Positions 43,261 through 53,900 of a stretch of DNA of 64,000 nucleotides are shown here, one piece after another. A model generated the notes under the pieces. The model was not told the DNA's origin. It searched no databases and saw nothing but the letters and a program-made list of their open reading frames with translations. This DNA comes from Phytopythium helicoides (Eukaryota > Oomycota > Peronosporomycetes > Pythiales > Pythiaceae). The stretch is from the NCBI GenBank assembly GCA_024867545.1, contig JANFNE010000028.1:744001-808000 (forward strand), given 5' to 3'. Made by a program: the position numbers and the translations under genes. Position 1 is the stretch's first letter; each line of letters begins with the position of its first letter.

Positions 43261-44003
43261 CTGCACGAACTTACCGCAACCGTATCTTCTTCGCTCTTGA
43301 CAAACGTTGAGCACCGAGTGATCATGATACAGCCCCCAGGTGCAAATACGCGCCAAGATTGCGCCACGCACATGTTCTGATGTCTGACGAACGGCATTGA
43401 ACGGGTCAGCTGTTACGTCAGTCATGTAGTAACCTCTACTTGCTTCACATTCACGCGCGACGTCTTGCATTAACACAACACTGCGAAACCAGCGAAGTTT
43501 CACCTCGCTGAAAGACACCACAATTCTGGATCAAACTGAACGTGAGGAATCATCTATCTCGAACAAATCAACCTAAACTGTCGGCTTAAAGTGCTCGCAG
43601 ACTTGCACTAAGTGCACCAGTCTCATCCATTACTTGGTCTTCACAGCGGGGTGAGCTATCTCCTTCACTTAACTACTGGAACATGCATTAGAACAACTGT
43701 TTCGGCTAAATACTTGGGATCAATGTCTCTGCGTTTGATTGGTGGGACTGACCAAGAACATGAAGTCCTGCAGCGCTTTTATGACTCGAGCGATCAGCTT
43801 CTCGATGGCCAATTCGCTTGTGGTTTTAAGATCCGAGACTCAGACCCAAGATTGGGCAATACCAGTCCATTCTCAGAGCTTGGCACACGTTGCTGATGCT
43901 AGACGGTTGTTTTAGAGTGCACCTTGGGAATGACAAACCAAGATTGAAATCTTAGATTGCGGTGTACAATTGAAGTCCATAGTGAGATACGTAAGTTCGG
44001 GCT
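43261..44003. other. Spacer between transposon remnants
   Basis: About 740 bp without a recognisable gene. The 94-codon frame at 43612-43896 has no motif; parts may be decayed copia gag 5' sequence. Confidence 0.3.
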
Positions 44004-44742
44004 TTGGATATGACGTCCTGTTCTCAGTTGTTAAAACACCCAGCCTGTCGGTGCATCTTGTTTTGGCAGTCTGTGATTGTACCTTGTCTTGGCATCGAAG
44101 AGCCGGACGCAATATCTACGATCGGGACACCAAATCGAAGATCCGGGTTCATTTGTGGTCCGCTGCGCATTTCCACTGCTCCAAGTCAACTATATCGACC
44201 CACCCACCCTTCAATGAAGATCCTCCGGCCAGATGTCCTGGTTCATATGCTTCCGGAAGACGATGTTGAAATTACGAATGAGTACATCAAGCGGCAAGGC
44301 GAGAAGACTCCGGCGATGAAGACTGAAGACGCGACCAAGGCGTTCAGTGTTGACCGAGAGCCTCGCCAGTGTACTTACTGCGGCAAGATGGGGCATTTGG
44401 TTGACAAGTGCTGGACCAAGCAGAAGGACGAGAACCGAGGAGGTCCGAGACGCGGCGGCAATGGCCGTGGACGCGGGGCCAACAGGGCTCAATGGAGGAG
44501 CGACGACTACGACTACGACAACCAGCGAGTTGCGTTTGCGGTTTCCCTCGAGTGCGGAGTTTGGACGGGTGAGAAGATGCCCGGGATGTGGGCGGTCGAC
44601 AGCGGCGCAACGCACCACATCTGCAACGACAAGACCAAGTTCGCCAGCCTGATTGAGCGAGACGACGGCGAACTATCGGTGGCCAACGGCAACAAGGCGG
44701 CAATCAAGGGTGTGGGAAGCATCTTCGAGCGAGTGCTTCTGC
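44004..44742 (+). mobile_element. Ty1/copia retrotransposon fragment (gag end and protease)
   Basis: A frame open from 44004 to the assembly gap encodes the end of a copia gag (PDVLVHMLPEDDVEITNEYI), a CCHC zinc knuckle CTYCGKMGHLVDKC at 44370-44411, a basic RGGNGRGRG stretch, and the aspartic protease core WAVDSGATHHICND (near 44590). These are in the copia order gag, protease. The integrase and reverse transcriptase that should follow are missing because the sequence runs into ten Ns. The first 60 codons do not resemble gag and may be flanking sequence. Confidence 0.85.
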
Positions 44743-44752
44743 NNNNNNNNNN
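44743..44752. other. Assembly gap of 10 N
   Basis: Ten N bases lie between the copia protease region and an LTR-like sequence. The fixed round number suggests a gap of unknown true size; most of the copia pol gene could be missing here. Confidence 0.95.
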
Positions 44753-45095
44753 GTTGCGCCCAAGGTCAAGCCAAGAGTTGGGAGTGCTTGGTGGCCCTGT
44801 GTGTGGGCCGAGCCGCCTTTAGCGCGGCGAAAGACCCTTCAGCTGAGGGATTTCGGTCCGTCAGCTGCCGTGCAGTGCCTAGTGCACGTCGTCAGCTTCC
44901 TAGCTGAGGGCACGGAGTGCGAGTGCAGCTCGCTGGCTTGCTCGTAGCCAGCGGAGCGGTGTGTGTGTTGCTTGTTGAACCCTGTTCATACGTGTGCAAC
45001 CCGGCTTATAGGGAAAGAACCTTGCCAAAAGGGAACACAACGTGAGGGGGGTTCGATACGCCTGTATTTTTATTCAGTCACTATATCACAGAATT
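44753..45095 (+). repeat. LTR-like repeat, copy A (probable copia 3' LTR)
   Basis: About 340 bp homologous to 58283-58621. Both share blocks such as GGGAAAGAACCTTGCCAAAA, AACCCTGTTCATAC, GTTGGAGTGCTTGGTGGCCC-like sequence and a hairpin GCTGGCTTGCTCGTAGCCAGC. Its place just after the copia protease and the gap fits a 3' LTR in the same orientation. Left boundary is hidden by the gap. Confidence 0.75.
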
Positions 45096-45844
45096 CTATG
45101 AGGACTTCGTATTTCCACTAAACTTAATCAGAATGGAGGTTGTTGAGGGCGCTCACAAGTTCACGCTAGTGCTGATCACACAGAATTTCGCTTACGTAGA
45201 CACGTATGTATCTTGATAAAAGTATGACATAAAGAGTAGTACCTTGACAGGACATCACCCTCCCACTATAGTCAGTTGAAGTTGTGCAGAATGGCACTAA
45301 AAAGACCATATCGCTGGCATTTTTTGCATCATCTTTTGAGAAGCCGGCGAAATGGTCCCAAAAGTACCATGTGTTCGCAGAAGGGTTAATTAACTTCCAG
45401 GCACGAGCTCGTCAAATACCGTGCGCGTGTTTGGATCTGCGACGCAAGATGGCGGAAGTTCGAGAGAAAAAATTGTCCTTCGCGTTCCTGGTGAAACACA
45501 CGCTCCCTTTGATGCTTGTAATCCACACTGGCATGTGCGAGCACTGATTGCCTGATTCCGCACGGCCTTTTCGATCGGTTGGGAACCCTCGGCGACTTGA
45601 TGCACATCATCAACTTCGCCTCCTCACACTTGAACTTGTACATATTATTAGGCTAGGTACCTGGAAGCAAGCAAGGCATTCCGGAGCACAGCAGCAAAGT
45701 GGATTTTTCGGGCGAAAGCGGAATGTTCTCCAACAGCAGGTAATAAACCTTGTTTGTGCAATAAACCTTGTCCTTGCTGTTGTGTTCTCCCCTCTGGTTT
45801 CCCACACGCGAAGATTTCTGGCCGGATCCTTCAACCACCATTGG
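45096..45844. other. Non-coding spacer after the LTR
   Basis: No recognisable gene. Short frames at 45284-45547 and 45548-45952 lack motifs. Confidence 0.35.
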
Positions 45845-46715
45845 AAAGAAGCATTGTTATACAAACTACACCGTCACGGAATGCGATCGCCTCAACATGT
45901 TTGTGGCCACTGTCATGCCACTAGGTGGAGGGAGACATGTGGGAGACAGTAGCTGTGAAGTATAACACCCGCCGGGAGCCCAGGATACAGCATCGCGAAG
46001 CGCTATCTCTCACGAGAAAGTTTAAGATGTATTCAATGGTACCGCCGACTGACAAGCGCTGTATGAAGCCCCATATCCTCCGCGCGAAGAAGTTGAATTG
46101 CTTGATCAACGCTGAGTTTGGAATGATCGAAGGTGTTGATTCCCCAGACCGTGACGTAACACCACCGGAAGATGACGCAGGTCGCGTTCTCGATAATCTG
46201 ACTGAAAAAGAGGCTGGAGAGGTTGATGGCTTACTCCAACAGTCAGCTGACAATGAACACGAGAGCGATATTATCCGCAGCAGAGCCGGCGATTGTCCCC
46301 AGGTTCCTCTGTTGCTGCTCCAATAGCAACACACAAGTTTCGAGTCATGAGCAAAACCCACCTGTCGACTCAATCGACGCACTGGAGGTTGCTCGATATC
46401 CGAACAAAAAAGGCAAATCAGATCGTCTTGGAGGCGCTGACTTAGCCCTTCTACGTGATAGGAAAATCGCATAGGGCAAATCCCCTGTCGTGTCTCGCTC
46501 CAGCTCTGAACGAAGCGACGTAAAGCAGCGACGTCAACTAGCTACTAAAGCAGCTAGTGAGCTCTAAGACGACCTGGAAAGAGATCCTGGGAATGATGCT
46601 GTTGACTCGCGAAGCATCCGAAAGGCAAGAAGTACTCCTTCGAGAGGAGGAAGAATCACGAAGGCGACAAGACAGTCTTGACGAGCAAGAACGGCGCCGT
46701 GAAGGAAATTGCTTG
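45845..46715 (+). pseudogene. Broken SANT/DUF6818-like gene of oomycete type
   Basis: The pieces TNYTVTECDRLNMFVATVMP-LGG, then after a frame change at about 45930 DMWETVAVKYNTRREPR, ALSLTRKFKMYSMVPPT and CMKPHILRAKKLNCLINAE follow the order of the MYB/SANT-like domain (I believe Pfam DUF6818) that is greatly expanded in oomycetes. After more frame changes a charged coiled-coil tail follows at about 46555-46700 (REASERQEVLLREEEESRRR). Several stops lie between (for example after VPLLLLQ at 46326). The copy cannot make a full protein. Family naming is from memory of the pattern. Confidence 0.55.
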
Positions 46716-47465
46716 GGGTGTGATACACGCGCACCTACCACACCATACCACATTCGGCACCTTGACTCCTGTCGGATTGAAATTTTCTGCAAGACGCATC
46801 ACAGTCCTATGCCACGATATCAGCTGCACACATGGCGGTGCGATTGGATTTAAAAAAAATCTCTGTAGTATATGTCTCTGCAGCAATCTTCGTTTGGCGA
46901 GACCTGGGCATTAGAGCACGAGCTCCTGGTCTCTTTGGTGAAAGATAGTCACTACTCAACGCGGAATCAGCTGAAGATGGGTCGTTTGCAGAATCGCTCG
47001 ACGACCGCAGTGCATTAGAACGGAAAATAGTCCGCCTCTTCCTATTCAAGCGCCGCAGATTGTCATTTTCACAAGTTGTCGAGATCAAGCTGGATGATTG
47101 CGCAAGGTGCTCTATGCAGAAGCTCTCGGGTGACGACTCACACAGCTCAGTTGTATCAACTTTTGATCCCAACTATTGAGGTGATATTTAATCATTTCTT
47201 GAACGTGAGTCAACACACGTCGCCGACGCACTTGAATCGATCCAATTTTGTAAGTTGCAATGGTACCACAAAATACGGAAAGATGCACCCACTTCACTTG
47301 CCGGCTATATGTAGCAACCAGCGACTGTGATGGGCCAAAAACAACTAGTGCTGGTAACGAAACAGGGTTGAAAAACACAAATAATGAATTTTAGGATGGA
47401 CACCTTTTGACCCGTTTGAACTCCAGTGCCCGCCAACCAACCAACCAGCCAGACCAAGCACATCG
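46716..47465. other. Spacer upstream of the pogo transposase
   Basis: No gene recognised. A 121-codon minus-strand frame at 46807-47172 is Ser-rich and without motif. I looked for terminal inverted repeats of the pogo element here and found none by eye. Confidence 0.35.
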
Positions 47466-48701
47466 ATGCCACGCGAGAAAATTCCCCTGCGCAACACGAA
47501 CAAGTTCAAGCTGGAAACATGCATGGACTTCCTCGAGCAGAAGGAAAAGGGGCTCCCCCAAACACAATACTGCCGTGAAAACGGCCTGGACCCCGGGACG
47601 TTGCGCACTTGGCTGCGCAAGCTCGACCGCCTGAAGGCCGCTGTCAACCCAGGCACGGATGGCAACACCCGCTGCCGCGCGTCTGCTCTCACGTTGGATG
47701 GCAGCGGGCGCGTCTCCGCCACCGACCCCGTTGCGGATGCGCTGCGGCAGTTCGTCAAGGACACGCGGCGGGACAGCCGCACGGTTTCGCGCTACGCGAT
47801 CGTGGCCGAGGCCAAGAGACTCCTGCCAGAGGCACTGGCAGGGCGAACCCTTGATACGTGCCTCGCGTGGTTCACCCGGATGCTAAGGCGGAGTGGCCTT
47901 ACCATCCGGCGCGTCACGCATTCGGGGCGCGCCGCCAAACCCGATCTCGAGGGACTGCGCCTCGGATTTGTCGGCGAGCTCGTCAGAATTCTCACCAGCA
48001 ACCTGGTGGACCCTCTGTTTGGTCTCGCGCCACGGCGTCTGGTCTTCAACATGGACCAGACTGCCATGTTCGCGAGTGCGGGGGCACTCACTACGGTGGA
48101 GGTGCGCGCTGCCAAGACGGTCCCAGTGTCGTCAGATGGAAGCGAGATGTACCGCTGCACGATGGCCGTTACTGCATGCTCTGATGGCCGCAAACTCCCG
48201 CCCATTTTTCTTCAAAGGAAGCCGGGTGGCGACGTGGAGGAAGAGGTTTCGACGTTTTCCGATGAGTCTATCGCTACGTTTCCGGTGCAAGAAAAAACAT
48301 GGTTTGCTGAACGTTTTATGCTGGAATGGGTGGACACGTGCTGGGCGTACATCGTCATGGAGCCATACATTCTCATCCTTGACAGCTTGACCGTTCATCG
48401 GCCAGCTGCCGTGGCTGCGCGGCTGGCCGACATGGGCACCATGGTGGTGTATGTCCCTGGAGGGGCCACTAGTGTCGGCCAGCCGCTGGACGTGGGAGTG
48501 ATGGGCCCCCTCAAGCACCACTACCGCACGGCGTACGCCAAACGCCGCGTGCACTCACCGTTTGCCACGAACCAGTCGCAGCGCCGACGCGAGATGTTCG
48601 ACCTCGCAATGGAGACGCTGGGCAAGATCTCACCCGAAGCTGTAGTGAATGCATTCGATAAAGCTAGTCCATTCTTTCCTGTTGGGCCAGCACAGCAGTA
48701 A
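47466..48701 (+). CDS. Pogo/CENP-B-like DDE transposase, intact ORF
   Basis: A single 411-codon frame without introns. Residues about 10-55 form a psq-type helix-turn-helix (LETCMDFLEQKEKGLPQTQY, GTLRTWLRKL); a second DNA-binding region lies near 80-150. The DDE_1 catalytic domain has the first Asp in VFNMDQTAMF, the second in LILDSLTVHRP and a third in SVGQPLDVGVMGPLK. No stop or frameshift breaks it, in contrast to all other transposon genes around it. Its base composition is clearly GC-richer than both flanks. It may be a recent insertion or a host gene derived from a transposase. No termini or target-site duplication were found. Confidence 0.85.
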   Translation: MPREKIPLRNTNKFKLETCMDFLEQKEKGLPQTQYCRENGLDPGTLRTWLRKLDRLKAAVNPGTDGNTRCRASALTLDGSGRVSATDPVADALRQFVKDTRRDSRTVSRYAIVAEAKRLLPEALAGRTLDTCLAWFTRMLRRSGLTIRRVTHSGRAAKPDLEGLRLGFVGELVRILTSNLVDPLFGLAPRRLVFNMDQTAMFASAGALTTVEVRAAKTVPVSSDGSEMYRCTMAVTACSDGRKLPPIFLQRKPGGDVEEEVSTFSDESIATFPVQEKTWFAERFMLEWVDTCWAYIVMEPYILILDSLTVHRPAAVAARLADMGTMVVYVPGGATSVGQPLDVGVMGPLKHHYRTAYAKRRVHSPFATNQSQRRREMFDLAMETLGKISPEAVVNAFDKASPFFPVGPAQQ

Positions 48702-48929
48702 TGTATGGTTTGCTGCCTACTGTGGTATTATGGACCAAGAAATTTCTACGGAGCGACAGGGCGTCCAGAATAGCTGAGAAGTTCAACAACGGTCAGCTCC
48801 GTGCCAGCTGAAACCTTGATACACCCGAATCAAGGGTCCACGGGGACAAGAGGGCCAAGACAAAGAACTCTGGCCCTGACCATGATGCGTGTCACTCAGG
48901 AGATCACTACAAGGCGCATCCAAGTGCAA
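48702..48929. other. Downstream flank of the pogo ORF
   Basis: No gene seen. A possible right end of the element should lie here but no inverted terminus matching the left flank was found. Confidence 0.3.
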
Positions 48930-49275
48930 GAACAGCAAAGATCCCTGATATAATCGTTGGGACTCTGATCAAGAGCACCGAATCGCGGGAATGGAGCAGA
49001 TCCCTGTCCCCAAGTGTCAAGGATCAACACCAATGGGTCCCAAGGTATACTGGGCAGTATAGCAATCGTCGAGCATCAAGGATCAAGACATGGATCGGCG
49101 ATGGAAGGGATAGATCTTTGATGATCGCCAGACCCCTGATGTCCAACACAAGGATCCAGGATCCCTGACTGCAAAGGCCAGATCCCTGATTCAGGCAGCT
49201 GGATCTCTGATCCCTGGCGCCGGATCCCAGATCCCTGGCTCGGATCCTTGATTCCAAGAGCAGATCCTCGAGGAT
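48930..49275. repeat. GATC-rich degenerate short repeats, block 1
   Basis: Diverged copies of a unit close to GGATCCCTGA are strung together, for example AGATCCCTGATTC, GGATCTCTGATCCCTGG and GGATCCCAGATCCCTGG. I count about 17 GATC sites in roughly 340 bp, where one or two are expected by chance. No conserved protein frame accounts for it. Confidence 0.6.
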
Positions 49276-49639
49276 AAACAACAGATGTCGAAGTGGTTAT
49301 AGTGTCGGTCGACCGATCGTAGGTAAAGGAGGGCACGAGAGCTAGTAGGTGTGCATGTCTTAGGTAATCAGTCCGGAATATTCCTTCTACCCCTCAAGTC
49401 GAGGCCAAGAGTAGCCCGTCGAAGTAGTTGGACCGCGGCTCAACAACCCAACTCCGTCGCCAAGAGGAGGCGACGAAAAACATATCAAGGAATTCCCAGC
49501 CTGTCGCGGCAATCCGCTTCCCGCTGGGCAAGCCCACGACACCAGAGTTCGTGGCAAACCGCGTGCTGTTAGCACCCTAACCGTCGGTGCGCACACGTGT
49601 TAAAGGCAAGAGGCGTCGGCTTCACGACCCGACGCCGAG

Positions 49640-49850
49640 ACGGTCTCCAATCTCCAAGGATCCCAGCTTCGCGACCTCGGATCTCTGATTGGAGGGGTTT
49701 TCTCTGGGCACTTCTGTGACTGGTTTGGCTGGGCAAACGCGTACCCTGTGTTGCTGTGCCTCGTTTGACTCTGCGATCAAGGATCGACGCTCAACAAACA
49801 GAGATCGGCGATCGATAACCAAGGATCTACGCTGGATCTCTGATCTGCGT
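49640..49850. repeat. GATC-rich degenerate short repeats, block 2
   Basis: A second cluster with the same type of unit (AAGGATCCCAG, GGATCTCTGATTGG, GAGATCGGCGATCGATAAC, GGATCTCTGATCTGCG). It is separated from block 1 by about 365 bp. Confidence 0.5.
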
Positions 49851-52800
49851 CAAGAGACAACGACTGCTACGCGCCAGGAATGTGCAGACACTCACGGTCG
49901 CTTCTCTCTCCGCTCCGAATCAACTACATAGGTCTTGTCCGAGCTGCAAATTTTGCCGGTGGTTCTACGACACTACCGTCTTTTGTGATTTGAGTGAAAC
50001 TTCCGCGTTCCGTCTCGTTTTATGCTCCTCATTTTCATTGGTTAAAAGTATACCAATTGACGTGGGTGCATCTTTGTGATGCGTTCATCTTTCCGCATAA
50101 TTGATCCGGTAATCAATCCAGCTGACGTCTCGTAGAATGAACCGCTGCAGCCTTGATGTTCAGAGGCGTTGAATACTTGGGTGCTCTCGAATTCGTGGTA
50201 TTTACAGATTCGGTATGTCGAAACGAATGTGCTCGAGGTGCTATGCGTCCAGTGTTCCGAGTGCCACCACAAAAAATTCTGTTTGTCGGGCAGCACGCTA
50301 CTAAATCTGCTCTCGCGTTTACAGTCAAACGACTTGAAGAGCGTTCAGGAGAGCGCAATCCATTTGTTCTTGAGCGTAAACGAGATCCATTAGGTACGAT
50401 TCTTGAAGCACGGGTCGAAGTCCGTGTCGGTGGAGTTGGCGTTCCTTCAAGCAATACTGACGCTGGCGGGCATCATGGCGAGCGTGTTCCACGCTCTCTC
50501 GATACAAGTGGCAGAGCGCGAATGGGAGAGCAACCTGTAGAGCATGGTGGCGACTTCATTTGCGTCGTTCCTGTCGAATGAGACCATACCGAACGGAGTG
50601 TCTGGTGATCCAGCTGAAAGTCAATCATCGTTGCATGACGTGTGAGGTCCGCATAAGTGTCAATGGTCAGACCACGCATACACACAGGCTCAATGGATCT
50701 TGGAGTTGATCCCAGAGACCACCGCCACACCCATGCTCTCTCTAAAGACAACGCACACGTCTCTTCTTATTCCCCACGTCTGCTGCTGCGACTTGCATTC
50801 GATGTCGCTTCCGTTGCCAAAAAGGTTAAGATGGCGGCATGAAGTCGTCCTCCTCCCTCAAGGATGCGGTAAGTTCTGTTGTGGCGCGTTGAAGATCCAA
50901 ATTCAAACGATCGTAGAATGTAGGTACTGTCCGTACTCATCTGAAGATGTTGCTATGTGAAATCAAGTGATACAACCTTCCGTATTTTTCGTTTGTAGGT
51001 GGATACCTGTCGCGATTTCAGAGACATCGACATTCTTTATGTAATTCAAGCTTTTTGTAGTTGTCCAACTGGGGTGTGAATAAATTAGACATCAATCACG
51101 CGTTTGGTGACACAGAATTTTGGTCCCACCAGATTAAACCGTTTCAATCCATCGGTTAATTCAGTTCTATTTTTCTTTGTGCAAAGAGCCTGGAGCGGTT
51201 TTGGCGGGCATTCAATGCACGCGTAAAATTGACGAGAGTCATGTAACCAGTTCGTGGCACAAGTATAGGTGAGGTAGGTTGGAAAGCGCACAGAAACAAC
51301 CTAGATCATACTTCATTTCATTTTTGGACTCATTCGCTTACAACAACCGGTGCTTGACTATATAGAGCGAGCTCTTGTCCACATCCAACTTCAGCCTTGA
51401 TCCTTCTATGATACAGAAAAGGTCGTAACGCAACAACGACAGCCAAGACATCCTTTGTATTCTATGTGGGTCCGGCTAAAGTAAGCGACTCAAGCAAACG
51501 CTCCTGATGCGTCTAATGGCCGACAAGAAGCGTCAAAATTATATCAGCAGCTCATGCTTCACTGCCCTTAGACTTTATGCAATTCATTTGCATGGGCTTC
51601 ACCAAGTCCATCCTTTCATGATTTGTCTATTAGCCCTCAGGCTCTACCGTCCTACTTTACCTAGACGCTAACGTCATCAATTTATGTACACGAAAATATT
51701 AGGCCATTCCACCGCTGTCGATACCAGTTGCACCAATATATTGTCCACGTCAAATGTCGAGCGGGATTGGTGCACCTTTGCCCAATGAAAGCTCCAGTTC
51801 GCTCCTGTTAATGAGAGGTCGTGGTAGCGATTTCGATTCTTCTTGTCCTGCCTTAGTCGTTGGAGCCACATCCACACGAGCCACTTACTAGCATAGTTTG
51901 CGACCGTCAGTATCTTTGATGCGCGCCAATTACCATAGGCAGCAAAAATGGAGTGTTAGTTGGGGCTCTATGAGAGTGAACGTTAGCCATAGTTAGGATG
52001 CTTAGCTCAGTATTGGTATCAAGCATGTAAGACACCTCCACCGGGTCATTATTTCAAACACAGTTCAGATTAGCGAAACCCATGACAACCTTGGACCGTG
52101 CAGCCCTCGCAAGTTGTTCATTAACCGTATAGTACTCATTGAGCGCCTCCTAGTGCTATGTCTTGGTCATGGATGGTCACTAGTTTTAACATTTGGCACC
52201 GTCATACACTGGACAGCCGATTGGGTTGTGCCTTAGCAGTAGCCCTAACAGATAACTGACCAAACTTATTAGTCTGGTTCTTCGCCATTGCACCGTCATT
52301 TCCCGTTGCTATGCGGTGGTATTTACTGTCTGCCCGCTTGTGCTATTACAACCTTTTCGCAATTTAAACACTGAAGGCGTAGCTGTGCGTGCGCGAGTTC
52401 ATATATCAGGTCGTATAGCACCGCTATGCAGGCCATGCGATCTTGTTTCCCAGGCTTGCTCCTACCAAGACGAGTACCATACCTCAAGTTCATGCCTCAT
52501 GCTTTCAAGGGTAATTCTCGTCCTGCATCTGTTTGAAAGGATAGCCAAGCCAGACAAGTTTGCGGTCAGGACTTGTGCGCGGTTTCGCAAAGTATACAAT
52601 TTGTATACAAATTATAGTCAAAACGAAGAACACTATCGATCAGTATGCTGCTTAATCCTTCTTTAAAAAGCACTCATGTGGACAGAAAGCGTGTTCACTC
52701 GGAAGAAGAGATACCCTCAAGTATATTGAACCCTCAGGCGAGCTTGCATGATTCACTCTCAAAGCGTTACAGACTAGCAAAATTAGCCATATTCCACCCT

Positions 52801-53090
52801 GACGACAAGTCCATCCAAGAGGTCACAACTCTACCCCAGACGCCCAGTTCCGAGCCTGCCGAATACACCACCATTCTGTCCATCCAACCAGCAGTCACCT
52901 CTAGCCTGCCAAGACACGACCCGTTCTGTTCGTCCAGCCATTCAAGAATGAGGCGACGAGCCATGACCCCGCGCAATTTACGAAAAATGGGCGCAACGCA
53001 CGCGCCATCGTCGCTTGCAATGAAGGGGTGTCGTTCAATTCACTCTTGGTCGTGAAGTACTTCGGTAGTGTGAACGGAGTCTTACCAGTG
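49851..53090. other. Long gene-poor stretch
   Basis: This is 3.2 kb without an intact gene. At 50100-50640 the minus strand has protein-like pieces in different frames (NDANEVATMLYRLLSHSRSA; RESVEHARHDARQ; PDKQNFLWWHSEHW) with stops between them; this may be a decayed gene but I cannot name it. From 50,900 to 52,600 the sequence is AT-richer and featureless by eye. Confidence 0.3.
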
Positions 53091-53095
53091 GTGGT

Positions 53096-53900
53096 CCAAG
53101 AATCACGTACATTACAAAAGGCGCCAATACAAGTCTATTGGAGGCTATCGATTATCGAAGCGAGCGGAGTACTCTACTGAAGGTCGTGTGCGTTACTATC
53201 ACAACAACCTGACTGCAGCGATTGAAGGGTTTGACTGGCTGACAAGCCTAGCAGGATTTTGAATTGCAATCAGACTGGAGTGACAGCGCAGGGTAATGTG
53301 GGTGAGAAAGTTTTGTATCCAAAGGGAAAGAGCGCCAATATTCGACGTATGTATGATGGGATGTATCAATGTCAGTGGAGAATACATACCCATAATTGTT
53401 TATGTGGGTGCCAAACGCAAGGTGCAATGGATGACCAGACCCGTGCCTCGCCTAGATCGGTGGTTGCCATGAAAGTTGTCTCAAAGTCAACAGCAAATTG
53501 TTTATCAGTTCGTTGAAGTTGTTCGTCTCTCAGCAACCGGATTCGCACTTACGCTCTCATCCCCAACTTCTAATTGTTGATGGTTACTAAGCCCAACTCA
53601 CAGCCAAGGCAGCAAAGTACGGGCTCGAGAACGGTGTGCAGTTGTTTGTCCTTCCAGCTGACACATTCCACTTTCTCCAACCTCTTGACGTTGCTGTTTA
53701 TCAACCTTCCAAGACTTTGAATGAGAAAGCAGTTTAAGGACGAGTAGACTATATCAGTCGCACTCTCTTAGCTTCAAATCTCTATATTGGCCTTATTTTA
53801 TCAGCGATCTTTGCTAGCGGTTCTACTACACCATCGATTGTTGTACAGCTGTTGTGTTGTGCGACAGACGCTCGATTCTTACCACTGGTTGAACTCATGC
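53096..53900 (+). pseudogene. Decayed pogo/Jerky-type transposase
   Basis: Pieces in several frames follow the DDE_1 order: RVRYYHNNLTAAIEGF, then LNCNQTGVTAQGN with EKVLYPKGKSANIRRMYDG, and at about 53600 TAKAAKYGLENGVQLFVLPA with THFLQPLDV-like FHFLQPLDVAVYQP. In active members the first block reads N-x-D-E/Q-T-G; here the catalytic Asp is Asn. Stops occur at about 53262 and 53515 and frames change between blocks. It belongs to a subfamily distinct from the intact ORF at 47466. Confidence 0.6.

Noticed and set aside
47340..48800. Terminal inverted repeats around the pogo ORF
   Set aside because: By eye no matching inverted ends or TA target duplication could be found on the two flanks; a computed self-alignment would be needed.
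51985..52060. tRNA-like sequence (GGATGCTTAGCTCAGTATTGGTA)
   Set aside because: It resembles a D-arm, but there is no B-box (GGTTCGAATCC-like) and no pairing acceptor stem at the expected distance.
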